Source: CAWUJT01 sp963922715 (GTDB taxonomy: Bacteria; Pseudomonadota; Alphaproteobacteria; Rhodobacterales; Rhodobacteraceae). Taken from it: a stretch of 25,446 bases of DNA. How positions within the stretch are numbered: position 1 is the first letter of the stretch; each line of letters begins with the position of its first letter. A model generated the notes under the pieces. The model searched no databases. It was not told the DNA's origin and saw only the letters and a list, made by a program, of their open reading frames with translations. The translations under genes and the position numbers were made by a program. Shown piece by piece: positions 1 to 7,222 of the stretch. Location: positions 1 to 25,446 of the forward strand of contig CAWUJT010000021.1 in the NCBI GenBank assembly GCA_963922715.1, written 5' to 3'.

Positions 1-561
1 CCGGCCCTTGCACGGGCCTTGTTACCGCGCGGGGCCGTTGATTTGGCCTTGGCGTTTCATAAAATGCGAGATGCGGCCACGGCGCAAACCTTGGCAGAGA
101 CGGACCTTTCGGCCTTGCGGTACAGGGACCGTGTGACAACCGCCGTGCGAAAACGCCTGCAAGCTGTTGAAGCGCATAAAGAAGCTGTGCGGCGTGCCGC
201 GGCGCTTTTTGCCCTGCCCCTCTATGCCAGTGATGGCAGCAAGGCGCTTTGGCAAACGGCTGATATGATCTGGCGCGCTTTGGGCGATACATCTGAGGAT
301 GTGAATTGGTATACGAAACGCCTGACGCTCTCTGGCGTATACGGGTCAACGCTTTTGTATTGGTTGGGGGACCAATCCCCAGATCACGCCGCAAGTTGGG
401 AGTTTCTGGACCGACGGATCGAAAATGTGATGCAGATCGAAAAAATCAAAGGTCATGTGAACAATAATCCCCTGTTCAAAACGGCGTTTGCTGGGCCTCT
501 TTGGGTGATGAGCCGAATCAAAGCGCCTAAGCGCCAAGACGGCATGCCCGGGCGCATTTAA
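1..561 (+). CDS. COQ9 family protein, 3' part only
   Basis: The reading frame is open from the first base of the window, so the gene starts upstream. A GTG/TTG-type internal start near base 19 is an artefact of truncation, since the conserved stretch ALLPRGAVDLALAFH runs across it. COQ9-family proteins are lipid-binding accessory factors of ubiquinone biosynthesis. The visible part has the family's helical pattern, with a tryptophan-rich middle (WQTADMIWRALG), the NWYTKR motif and a C-terminal segment rich in basic residues. The next gene begins 19 bases downstream on the same strand, so the two may be cotranscribed. Ubiquinone is the RC electron acceptor, but a COQ9 gene beside a PGC need not be functionally linked to it. 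The family call is by recognition of the conserved motifs. Confidence 0.8.
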   Translation, partial: PALARALLPRGAVDLALAFHKMRDAATAQTLAETDLSALRYRDRVTTAVRKRLQAVEAHKEAVRRAAALFALPLYASDGSKALWQTADMIWRALGDTSEDVNWYTKRLTLSGVYGSTLLYWLGDQSPDHAASWEFLDRRIENVMQIEKIKGHVNNNPLFKTAFAGPLWVMSRIKAPKRQDGMPGRI

Positions 562-580
562 CTGTCTGGGGGGTAAGAGA

Positions 581-1555
581 ATGCGCGCCATAGAGATTAC
601 TTCTGCCGGCGGGCCTGAGGTTTTGCAGCTGGTTGACCGCTCGGTCCCAGAACCTGGGTTCGGACAAATCTTGATTGCTGTCGATCATGCCGGTGTCAAT
701 CGCCCCGATGTCCTTCAGCGTCTGGGGCTTTATGCGCCGCCTGCAGGTGCCAGCGATCTGCCAGGGCTTGAAGCGGCAGGCCGGGTTGCGGCGGTTGGAC
801 CAGGGGTCACGCGCTGGTCCGCAGGCGATGCAGTCACGGCACTGTTGCCCGGGGGCGGCTATGCGGAGTATGCGCTGACCCATCAAGATCATGCTCTGCC
901 GATCCCAAAGGGTCTGAGCATGGCAGAAGCCGCCGCCTTGTGTGAGACCCTTTTCACGGTCTATTCTAATGTGATCACGCGCGGTGGTTTACGTGCGGGC
1001 GAAGTGTTCTTGGTCCATGGGGGCAGTTCCGGTATCGGCACAACGGCCATTCAACTGGCCAAGCTTTGGGGGGCGGTTGTGTTCACCACGGCTGGCACGG
1101 CTGAGAAATGCCAGGCGTGTGAGGCCCTTGGGGCCGCACGGGCCATAAACTACCGGGAGGAAGATTTCGTTGACGTTGTAAAAGCCGAGGGCGGGGCAGA
1201 CCTTATTCTTGACATGGTGGGTGGGGACTATTTGCCACGCAATGTTAAAGCACTCAAAGATGACGGACGACTGGTTCAAATCGCTTTTCTGCAAGGCTCT
1301 AAGGTGGCGGTGAATTTCGCGCAGATCATGACCCGACGGTTGACCTTGACCGGCTCAACACTGCGACCACAATCAGATCTTGCGAAAGCGCGCATTGCGG
1401 ATGACCTTCATCGTAACATTTGGCCGTGGCTTGAGGCCAAACGTATGGCCCCCGTTATGGACACCGTCTTTCCTTTAGAAGACGCCCTACACGCGCATGC
1501 CCGGATGGAGCGTTCCGACCACATCGGGAAGATTGTTCTTCAGGTCAAACGTTAG
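581..1555 (+). CDS. NAD(P)H-quinone oxidoreductase, zinc-independent MDR family (PIG3/Qor-like)
   Basis: A complete 324-residue protein of the medium-chain dehydrogenase/reductase superfamily, the usual length for the quinone oxidoreductase branch. It has an N-terminal GroES-like domain (about residues 1-120, with HAGVNRPDVLQR) and a Rossmann domain with the nucleotide-binding stretch VHGGSSGIGTTAIQLAK near residues 145-161. The GHE(x)2G zinc-binding pattern of alcohol dehydrogenases is absent, which supports a zinc-free NADPH-dependent quinone or enone reductase. The ATG at 581 is preceded by a purine-rich stretch (ggggggtaagaga) and gives the expected N-terminus MRAIEI. It follows the COQ9-family gene by 19 bases and converges with the HU gene, leaving an 11-base gap. 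The exact substrate cannot be read from the sequence. Confidence 0.88.
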   Translation: MRAIEITSAGGPEVLQLVDRSVPEPGFGQILIAVDHAGVNRPDVLQRLGLYAPPAGASDLPGLEAAGRVAAVGPGVTRWSAGDAVTALLPGGGYAEYALTHQDHALPIPKGLSMAEAAALCETLFTVYSNVITRGGLRAGEVFLVHGGSSGIGTTAIQLAKLWGAVVFTTAGTAEKCQACEALGAARAINYREEDFVDVVKAEGGADLILDMVGGDYLPRNVKALKDDGRLVQIAFLQGSKVAVNFAQIMTRRLTLTGSTLRPQSDLAKARIADDLHRNIWPWLEAKRMAPVMDTVFPLEDALHAHARMERSDHIGKIVLQVKR

Positions 1556-1566
1556 ATACTGAGGCG

Positions 1567-1857
1567 TTAAGCGTTAATGCTATCTTTCAGGGCTTTGGCA
1601 ACCGTCACTTTTATCACGCGATCTGCCTCTTTTTTGAGTTGTTCGCCTGTAGAGGGGTTTCGAACCATGCGCTCAGGACGATCACGGCATGCAATTTTAC
1701 CAATACCAGGAAGTGTGATTGCACCCCCACCAGACACTTCTTCTGTGACCAAATCGCACAACGCATCCAATGCGGTTGCAGCAGTTTTTTTGTCGCTCTC
1801 CATCTTCGCGGCTAGAGCGGCGACAAGTTGTGTCTTTGTCATGGGTTTTACACTCAT
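1567..1857 (-). CDS. HU family DNA-binding protein
   Basis: A 96-residue histone-like protein. It has the family hallmarks: an N-terminal helical dimerisation part (MTKTQLVAALA), the LPGIGKI strand, and the DNA-wrapping arm ending in RNPSTGE near residues 66-72, followed by a lysine-rich C-terminal helix. HU/IHF-family dimers bind and bend DNA in the nucleoid. It starts at ATG 1857 behind a good GGAG with a spacing of about nine bases. The methionine at residue 6 is an alternative start, but the ribosome binding site favours the first. The gene lies downstream of the pseudoazurin gene on the same strand, separated by 183 bases that hold a terminator-like hairpin, so it probably has its own promoter. 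A TGT-N12-ACA match overlaps its leader (see findings). HU is favoured over IHF, but paralogues are hard to tell apart by eye. Confidence 0.92.
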   Translation of the reverse strand: MSVKPMTKTQLVAALAAKMESDKKTAATALDALCDLVTEEVSGGGAITLPGIGKIACRDRPERMVRNPSTGEQLKKEADRVIKVTVAKALKDSINA

Positions 1858-1992
1858 TTTTATTGTCTCCTCGATAGTACAAGTTTAGAAACCTATCTCA
1901 AAACGTATACTATATTTTCAAGAAAGAACAACATTTTGTGCGAAAACCCTTAAAATTTAACAGGGAAAGGGGTTTTCATTACAACAGTAACA

Positions 1993-2020
1993 AGCGCCCT
2001 GAGAGTTATCCCAGGGCGCT
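1993..2020 (-). terminator. Terminator-like hairpin after the pseudoazurin gene
   Basis: A perfect 9-bp inverted repeat (AGCGCCCTG at 1993-2001, CAGGGCGCT at 2012-2020) with a 10-base loop lies 20 bases beyond the pseudoazurin stop on the minus strand. The GC-rich stem is typical of an intrinsic terminator, but the following minus-strand bases (TTGTTACTGTTG) are only moderately T-rich, so efficiency is uncertain. Confidence 0.5.
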
Positions 2021-2040
2021 AAGTGCACATATTTTACGAT

Positions 2041-2550
2041 TTAAGCTTCTTCAGAGGCCAACAGCTCATCGGCACGTTCAAAGATCGATTCATAGCGTGC
2101 TCTGGCGCGCCCACGCTGACGAACGCCTTTAATTGCTTCATAGTTGCCAGACACATCGCCAACTAAGATCAAACCAACCATGCCTGTGGCACGATGGGGT
2201 TGGCAGTAGTAGCCATAGGCGCCCTCGACATCGATGGTCACTTCGATTTCCTCGTTAATGCGACCTTTCCATTCGGTTCCGCCCTCGGGCATCATATCTT
2301 CGTCGATTTGTGAGTTATGGCCACGGTCTGCGTTCACGAACTTGATGGTATCGCCGACTTTCGCGCGCACAATGTCTGGCACGAAAACGTTGCGTTCTCT
2401 GCTATTTTCGGGATCTGCATTGAGCATTTCGACGATGTGGGTCACGGGCTCTTCCGTTGAATGACTTTCCGCATTTGCAAGCCCAGGAATGGCTGCAGTT
2501 GCAGCAGCGCCAGCCATAAGGCCAAGGTGTTCACGGCGGGTGATTTTCAT
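2041..2550 (-). CDS. Pseudoazurin, type 1 (blue) copper protein with Tat signal
   Basis: A 169-residue periplasmic cupredoxin of the pseudoazurin family, which shuttles electrons from the cytochrome bc1 branch to periplasmic acceptors such as nitrite reductases. The N-terminus carries a twin-arginine signal (TRREHLG, then an alanine-rich hydrophobic stretch) with a likely cleavage site after LANA near residue 27. The type 1 copper ligands are all present: His78 in RGHN, then Cys116, His119 and Met124 in CQPHRATGM, with the Cys-x2-His-x4-Met spacing of pseudoazurins. The C-terminus extends about 40 residues past the copper loop, a little longer than usual. I chose ATG 2550 rather than the upstream ATG at 2565 because it has GAGGAG at good spacing and gives a normal Tat signal. 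Lying next to the PGC, it could feed electrons to the reaction centre, but that is inference. Confidence 0.92.
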   Translation of the reverse strand: MKITRREHLGLMAGAAATAAIPGLANAESHSTEEPVTHIVEMLNADPENSRERNVFVPDIVRAKVGDTIKFVNADRGHNSQIDEDMMPEGGTEWKGRINEEIEVTIDVEGAYGYYCQPHRATGMVGLILVGDVSGNYEAIKGVRQRGRARARYESIFERADELLASEEA

Positions 2551-2577
2551 GACGAGTCTCCTCACTCTGTTTAAAGT

Positions 2578-2616
2578 ATTTTATGCGCTTTTCCACGTTT
2601 TCTTGGCGTGGATCAA
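2578..2616 (-). promoter_or_regulatory. Possible FNR-type regulated promoter of the pseudoazurin gene
   Basis: On the plus strand 2603-2616 reads TTGGCGTGGATCAA, 8 of 10 matches to the FNR/Anr box TTGAT-N4-ATCAA with one half perfect. On the minus strand a -10-like TAAAAT lies at 2583-2578. The centres of the two are about 29 bases apart, close to a class II activator layout. There is no clear -35, which fits an activated promoter. This is a weak pattern match only. Confidence 0.25.
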
Positions 2617-2647
2617 CGTCTAAAATAAGGTTAGTGCAAGAACGCGC

Positions 2648-3859
2648 TTAGGCAACCGCGTGGGCAACGGCACATTGCTTCCATAAATGCTTTAGCGCGC
2701 CTACAAGATGTTCAATATCTGCATCCGTATGGAGAGGCCCAGGGGTAAAGCGCAAACGCTCGGTCCCTTTTGGGACTGTGGGGTAGTTAATGGGCTGCAC
2801 ATAAATGCCAAATTCCTGCATCAGATAATCGGAGAGCATACGGCATTTTACCGGGTCTTTAATCATTACAGGAATGATGTGACTAGGGTTGCGCAAATGC
2901 GGAATGCCCTCTTGATCGAGCCGCCTGCGCAATTGGGCAACTTGGCGCTTTTGTGCTTTACGCTCAACATCCGATGTCTTGAGATGTGCGATCGAAGTCT
3001 TTGCTGCAGCAGCCACGGCAGGCGGAAGTGCTGTGGTGAAGATAAAACCACTGGCAAAGCTGCGAATAAAATCGCACAGCGCCACAGAGCCGGTGATGTA
3101 GCCGCCCATACAGCCAAACGCTTTGCCCAATGTGCCCTCAATCAAGGTGATCCGATCCATCAGTCCCTGTTCTTCAGCCACACCGCCGCCGCGGGGGCCA
3201 TACATGCCCACGGCATGGACTTCATCAATGTAAGACATCGCACCATGGGCCTCACAGACATCTAGTATTTCCGCGATTGGCGCGATATCCCCATCCATGG
3301 AATAGACACTCTCAAACGCGACGATTTTCGTCGCATTGGCGGGGACCTTTGAAAGTTTGGCGTTGAGATCCTCAGGATCGTTATGACGCCAGATCACTTT
3401 ATCGCATTTCGCATGCCGGATCCCTTCGATCATACTGGCATGGTTGAGCGCATCTGACAAGATCACCGCATTGGGCAAGCGGCTGCCAAGAGTGCTCAGC
3501 GTGGCCCAATTCGAGACATAGCCCGAGGTAAACAGAAGCGCCGCGTCCTTGTTGTGCAAATCGGCAAGTTCGGCCTCCAGTTCCACGTGCCGCCGTGTGG
3601 TGCCGGAGATATTGCGCGTGCCGCCGGCCCCTGTTCCATGAGCTTCCACCGCCTTGACCATCGCATGCACCACATCGGGGTGTTGACCCATACCAAGATA
3701 GTCGTTCGAGCACCAGACCGTCACTTTATCGCTGCCCGACCCATGGTTCGTGACATTGGGAAAACTGCCACAGTGCCGTTCGAGTTCGGCAAAGATGCGG
3801 TAGTTGCCCTCTTCTTTCAAACGGGCCAGTTGATCTTTAAAGAGCTGGTCAAAAGGCAT
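2648..3859 (-). CDS. hemA: 5-aminolevulinate synthase
   Basis: A 403-residue PLP enzyme of the alpha-oxoamine synthase family. It condenses glycine and succinyl-CoA to 5-aminolevulinate, the first step of tetrapyrrole synthesis in alphaproteobacteria. Visible motifs are the N-terminal WCSNDYLGM, the glycine-rich GTGAGGTRNISG, the DEVHAVG aspartate/histidine region and the PLP-binding lysine (K246) in EGTLGKAFG. The start is taken at ATG 3859 (MPFDQLF), which has GGGAGG eight bases upstream; the longer frame from 3925 adds a proline/cysteine-rich tail unlike the family. The gene overlaps the end of puhE by 11 bases and is the last gene of the bchF-to-hemA superoperon. This places ALA supply under the same transcription as bacteriochlorophyll genes. 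Rhodobacter species keep two ALA synthases (HemA and HemT); whether there is a second here cannot be seen. Confidence 0.96.
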   Translation of the reverse strand: MPFDQLFKDQLARLKEEGNYRIFAELERHCGSFPNVTNHGSGSDKVTVWCSNDYLGMGQHPDVVHAMVKAVEAHGTGAGGTRNISGTTRRHVELEAELADLHNKDAALLFTSGYVSNWATLSTLGSRLPNAVILSDALNHASMIEGIRHAKCDKVIWRHNDPEDLNAKLSKVPANATKIVAFESVYSMDGDIAPIAEILDVCEAHGAMSYIDEVHAVGMYGPRGGGVAEEQGLMDRITLIEGTLGKAFGCMGGYITGSVALCDFIRSFASGFIFTTALPPAVAAAAKTSIAHLKTSDVERKAQKRQVAQLRRRLDQEGIPHLRNPSHIIPVMIKDPVKCRMLSDYLMQEFGIYVQPINYPTVPKGTERLRFTPGPLHTDADIEHLVGALKHLWKQCAVAHAVA

Positions 3860-4652
3860 CGAGTGGTCCTCCCAGGGATGGTTTCTTGGGGCGGCTGGGC
3901 AACATCCAGCGCCAGAGTTTTTCATCAGGCAAGCGCAGGAACATCAACCAATGTTCCAATAGCGCCAGCGCGGTTAGCGTTGTAAACAGGGCGTAGCCTA
4001 TGCCAAGGGCAAAGTCATCCACAGTCGTGATCCGTTCCACCCCCGCAAAGACAATAAAGCTGAGAACCGTCACAGAGGTTGGGAACAGCCAGTTGATCTT
4101 TGCCCGGCGGAAGTGTGAGGGCAGGTGTGCAAGGGGGCTGGGAATAAACTCCGTGTTCACTTTGCGCACGCCCAAATAAAGGTTGAGCTTGGCCGAAAGG
4201 CGCGCCCCAAAGAGCAGCGCGAAAACCGCTAACCCAAATGAGTTTGCTGCGGACAAACTCATCCAAATGAGAGCGCTCAGAACACCAACCAGCACAAGCT
4301 CGTGATAAGCGATTGTACCCCAGGCGCGCAAAAACCGTTCCCACTCAGGCTCGCTGCCTTGTAAGGGCTGGCGGTTGGGACCGGTGATAATGCCGGTCAG
4401 AAACGCCAATTCAATCCATCCCCACACAAACAGCGCAGAGATAAAGGCCAAGTAAACCATAGGCGCAGACATCTCTTGCGCAGAGACCCAAAGCCCCACA
4501 CCGCCCAACGCCAGCATGGGCAGATTGGCCAAGACCACCCAAAGATGTCTGTTTGAATGGTCCGCGCGGCGCACCATCAACAGGATCGCCCCGGTGGAAA
4601 ACCACCAGGCGAAAAGCGCGAAAAGCGCGGCGATCCAAGGACTTGAGAGCAT
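3849..4652 (-). CDS. puhE: PuhE, putative photosynthetic complex assembly membrane protein
   Basis: A 267-residue integral membrane protein with about seven to eight hydrophobic segments. It corresponds to the Rhodobacter orf274/PuhE gene found downstream of puhC in purple bacteria and affects reaction-centre and bacteriochlorophyll levels; its biochemical role is unknown. Visible features are WIAALFALFAWWF at the N-terminus, the SEPEWERFLRAWGTIAYHEL segment mid-protein and WLMFLRLPDEKLWRWMLP near the end. I start at ATG 4652, whose A shares a base with the acsF TGA stop (TGATG), rather than at the upstream TTG at 4661. Overlaps with acsF before it and hemA after it suggest translational coupling. 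The family call comes from position and the conserved pattern. Confidence 0.88.
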   Translation of the reverse strand: MLSSPWIAALFALFAWWFSTGAILLMVRRADHSNRHLWVVLANLPMLALGGVGLWVSAQEMSAPMVYLAFISALFVWGWIELAFLTGIITGPNRQPLQGSEPEWERFLRAWGTIAYHELVLVGVLSALIWMSLSAANSFGLAVFALLFGARLSAKLNLYLGVRKVNTEFIPSPLAHLPSHFRRAKINWLFPTSVTVLSFIVFAGVERITTVDDFALGIGYALFTTLTALALLEHWLMFLRLPDEKLWRWMLPSRPKKPSLGGPLDAF

Positions 4653-5779
4653 CAGTAGCAAGGCTCCAAACGGGTGCTTTCAGGCGGTGTATTGCGCACG
4701 GAAGGGATGATCAACAGACGCACAAAAGCCAACCCGCCTTTAATGTTGTGCACCATCTTCGAGGCCCAGCCGCCGAACCCACCGCGTTTTTCGGCTTCAT
4801 CAATGGCCAGATTGGCCTTACGCAAGACTTCCAGCATCGGCAACCAGCTGGGATGATCAATATTCAGCGTCAGTGGGAAAACCTGCTTAGACAGTTCTGA
4901 GGTTTTGCGGAACACTTCTTGATCGTACCAACCGATATCGACCCCCAGCGCTTTGTGGAACGCAGGGCGTTGATGATCGCGCACATACATCGTGGCATAA
5001 ACGGCGGTGAGGAAAAACTTGATCCACAACTTATTGGTGCCTGCCGTCAGCTTCGGATCGGTCTTCATCAAAAGGGCGAAAGCCTCGCCATGGCTGAACT
5101 CATCGTTGCACCATTCCTTGAACCATTTGAAAATGGGGTGAAAGCGGTTTTCGGGATGCTTTTCCAGATGCCGGAAAATCGTGATATATCGGGCATAGCC
5201 GATCTTCTCACTCAGATACGTGGCATAATAAATAAACTTAGGCCGGAAATAGGTGTATTTTTTGGCTTGCGTCAAAAAACCCAGATTCACCGCGATGCCA
5301 GCTTCCCGCAAAGCGTCATTGATAAAGCCTGCGTGCCGCGCCTCATCCCGCGCCATCATCTGAAAAAGCGTCGTGATGTCGGCATTGGATCCGCGCCGCT
5401 TCATCTCTTTGTAAAGCACACAACCGGAAAACTCTGATGTGCAAGAGGACACCAGAAAGTCGATAAACTCCGCCTTGAGCTGCGGTTCCATCCCATCCCA
5501 GTCGATCTGATCCCAATCTTCGTTTTTTTTGAAATGGCCTTTGTTAGGGTCTGATTTCATTTGCTCAATCAGCGCATCCCATTCGGCGCGCACCGGACTG
5601 ACGTCAATCGCATCAAGCTCATCAAAATCGGTGGTATAAAATCGCGGTGTCAACAATGTGCTTTTCAGGGCCGCTTCGGTGGCGGTTTTGCTGTCGGTGA
5701 TGGCATCGGCATAGTTTTGCGCGGCAAAGGCTTCTTCCACGGTTTGGGCATCGGCGGAATGTTTTGTCTGGACGTTCAT
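4652..5779 (-). CDS. acsF: Aerobic Mg-protoporphyrin IX monomethyl ester oxidative cyclase
   Basis: A 375-residue diiron enzyme that forms the isocyclic E ring, turning Mg-protoporphyrin IX monomethyl ester into protochlorophyllide with O2. The ferritin-like diiron pattern is clear: E116 in SEFSG, E146 and H149 in DEARH, then E227 and H230 in DEFSHGEAFA. Full length, with the family's N-terminal LLTPRFYTTDFDE region. It starts at ATG 5779, overlapping the bciE stop by ATGA. Presence of the oxygen-dependent cyclase, with no oxygen-independent bchE in the window, fits a strictly aerobic phototroph. In this class AcsF needs BciE, encoded just upstream, for activity. Other purple bacteria also carry acsF in the puh region, so the location is known rather than novel. 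Confidence 0.97.
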   Translation of the reverse strand: MNVQTKHSADAQTVEEAFAAQNYADAITDSKTATEAALKSTLLTPRFYTTDFDELDAIDVSPVRAEWDALIEQMKSDPNKGHFKKNEDWDQIDWDGMEPQLKAEFIDFLVSSCTSEFSGCVLYKEMKRRGSNADITTLFQMMARDEARHAGFINDALREAGIAVNLGFLTQAKKYTYFRPKFIYYATYLSEKIGYARYITIFRHLEKHPENRFHPIFKWFKEWCNDEFSHGEAFALLMKTDPKLTAGTNKLWIKFFLTAVYATMYVRDHQRPAFHKALGVDIGWYDQEVFRKTSELSKQVFPLTLNIDHPSWLPMLEVLRKANLAIDEAEKRGGFGGWASKMVHNIKGGLAFVRLLIIPSVRNTPPESTRLEPCY

Positions 5780-6072
5780 ACCTTCACTCCCTCTGTAAAC
5801 GAAAATTCACATAACTCCATAACTTCAAAATCCCCGGTCCAGCGCGTCCAAAACCGCTCCAACGTGCTGGCGCGTTTGATCCTGGCGGTTCGATCTTCGC
5901 GCACCACTTCGCCAAATGGTGCCATGATCTCTGGCCCCAGAACTTGGACCTCATCACCAGGATAGACCACAGCCCCATTGTTAAACCGAACATGGGCGTG
6001 CAGGCTTTCAAAGCAATGCGACACTTCGACCGTGCAGGGCGCTTCTTCGATGTCTCGTGTTATCCATCCCAT
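5776..6072 (-). CDS. bciE: BciE, auxiliary subunit of the AcsF cyclase
   Basis: A 98-residue soluble protein with no signal peptide or membrane segment. It contains CFESLHAHVRFNNG, VYPGDEVQVLGP and a C-terminal ERFWTRWTGDFEVMELCEF. The oxygen-dependent cyclases of most phototrophic alphaproteobacteria require a small partner, BciE, encoded next to acsF; cyanobacteria and plants use Ycf54 and Rubrivivax needs none. The size, the position directly before acsF with an ATGA overlap, and the conserved look of the protein support the BciE call. ATG 6072 is three bases after the puhC stop and has GGAGG at eight-base spacing. I identify it mainly from context and approximate recall of the family. The alternative is an uncharacterised PGC protein. 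Confidence 0.8.
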   Translation of the reverse strand: MGWITRDIEEAPCTVEVSHCFESLHAHVRFNNGAVVYPGDEVQVLGPEIMAPFGEVVREDRTARIKRASTLERFWTRWTGDFEVMELCEFSFTEGVKV

Positions 6073-6075
6073 GGT

Positions 6076-6549
6076 TTAGTCCTCCAAAAGCCGGGCAAAG
6101 ACGGCTTCATTGTCCGCTCCAAAGCCATTCAATGTGGTGGACCAACCACCTTCAGGATCAATCAAGGTCAGTTGCCCATTCTCGAATTGCACCAACCGCA
6201 GCGGTGCCGCAAGCGGCACATCCCGCTGCAGGCGTGCACGTTTGACAACGCGCAGCATCGTGACCAAAAAACCGCCTTCGTTGATGCCGTAGTCGTTGAT
6301 CAAAGTGCCATCTGGCTCTGTCAGGCGTGCGGCCCCGGTCACGGGATCCCCGGTGAGGACAAAAAGCCTTTCGGCAACGATGAGTGCGTCACCCTCTGCC
6401 AGGGGTGTTGCCTCATGCGGGCGATTGCTGAGTGTGGCAAATGTGGCCAGCCCTAGGGTGGAGAGCGCGAGAAACAGCATCGCGCGGATTAAAACAGGGG
6501 GGATCAGATCCCTTTCCCGATCAATGAATTTTGGGGTGTTGGTCGTCAT
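6076..6549 (-). CDS. puhC: PuhC, RC-LH1 assembly protein
   Basis: A 157-residue protein with one N-terminal transmembrane segment (about residues 20-42, PPVLIRAMLFLALSTLGLA) and a polar remainder predicted to be periplasmic, as in PuhC of Rhodobacter (orf162b). PuhC is needed for normal levels of the RC-LH1 core complex. Family motifs visible are ERDLIPP before the membrane segment, and NEGGFLVTMLRVVKRAR and GRFV-like C-terminal residues GFGADNEAVFARLL. The ATG at 6549 has AAGGA at about eight-base spacing and lies 11 bases after puhB. Gene order puhA-puhB-puhC supports the call. Confidence 0.92.
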   Translation of the reverse strand: MTTNTPKFIDRERDLIPPVLIRAMLFLALSTLGLATFATLSNRPHEATPLAEGDALIVAERLFVLTGDPVTGAARLTEPDGTLINDYGINEGGFLVTMLRVVKRARLQRDVPLAAPLRLVQFENGQLTLIDPEGGWSTTLNGFGADNEAVFARLLED

Positions 6550-6560
6550 ATAATAGGTCC

Positions 6561-7202
6561 TTATTCTGCCGCCAAAAACTTCATCTGGGTGTCTGAGACC
6601 CGGGAGATTTGCGGTTTGGCGATTTCAGGTTCGGCCACTTCGGCCAAGAGACGGGCGACTTTTGCCGCCTCAGGAATGCAGCGCAGAGCAGGCTCTGTGC
6701 GGGCAATGCGCCAGGGCCGCGTATGCGGCCACAGCACAAGGTAAGAGAACCGGGTTGTGCCCAAGGTCTTTAGGGCAATGGTGCCGGTTCCATCGCGGCG
6801 CAGCTCGAGGTTCGCGGCGGCGATTTTCGAGAAGGGAAAATTGAGTGTGATGGTCAGGGCTGCACCGATCCGCATCACAACGCGGCGATTGGTGATGGAG
6901 TAGACACTCAGCTTTGCCATGGTCCGCGCCAATACCAGCAGGATCAAGCAAACCACCGCTCCCATCACCAAAAAGAGCGTAGCATCCGCCGCCGCCGCGC
7001 CCCAACCAACCAAATCACTGACAGAGATCATGCGCCAGAAGAAAAGCAGAACAAACCACACCGCCACAGCACGGATCGCAAACGCCTCCCGCGCCAGCGC
7101 CCAAATATCTGGGCGTCCCTGCCAGAGGATGGTTTCCCCCGGGGGCAGGGCCTCTGGCAGGCCTTTGACCGGCTCTTGTGCAAAATCGTCGTGGTCGTCC
7201 AT
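6561..7202 (-). CDS. puhB: PuhB, photosynthetic complex (RC) assembly protein
   Basis: A 213-residue membrane protein, the length of Rhodobacter orf213/PuhB, which acts in reaction-centre assembly and stability. The N-terminus is cytoplasmic and contains LPPGETILWQGRPDIWALAREAF, typical of PuhB. Two hydrophobic segments (about residues 45-60 and 75-95) are followed by a PH-like domain with SITNRRVVMRIGAALT, RRDGTGTIALKTLG and the C-terminal WRIARTEPALRCIPEA. The start at ATG 7202 has AAGGAAAG upstream. The gap to puhA is 20 bases and to puhC 11 bases, so all belong to one transcript. Confidence 0.95.
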   Translation of the reverse strand: MDDHDDFAQEPVKGLPEALPPGETILWQGRPDIWALAREAFAIRAVAVWFVLLFFWRMISVSDLVGWGAAAADATLFLVMGAVVCLILLVLARTMAKLSVYSITNRRVVMRIGAALTITLNFPFSKIAAANLELRRDGTGTIALKTLGTTRFSYLVLWPHTRPWRIARTEPALRCIPEAAKVARLLAEVAEPEIAKPQISRVSDTQMKFLAAE

Positions 7203-7222
7203 GGTAGTACTTTCCTTATCGC

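Noticed and set aside
2593..2611. CCACG/CGTGG hairpin after hemA as a terminator
   Set aside because: Stem of only five base pairs and no T-run on the minus strand; may be coincidental.
2708..3265. 185-residue plus-strand frame opposite hemA
   Set aside because: Shadow of hemA; composition is unlike a real protein and it has no ribosome binding site or partner genes.
4919..5437. 172-residue plus-strand frame opposite acsF
   Set aside because: Antisense to the conserved diiron enzyme; no family resemblance.
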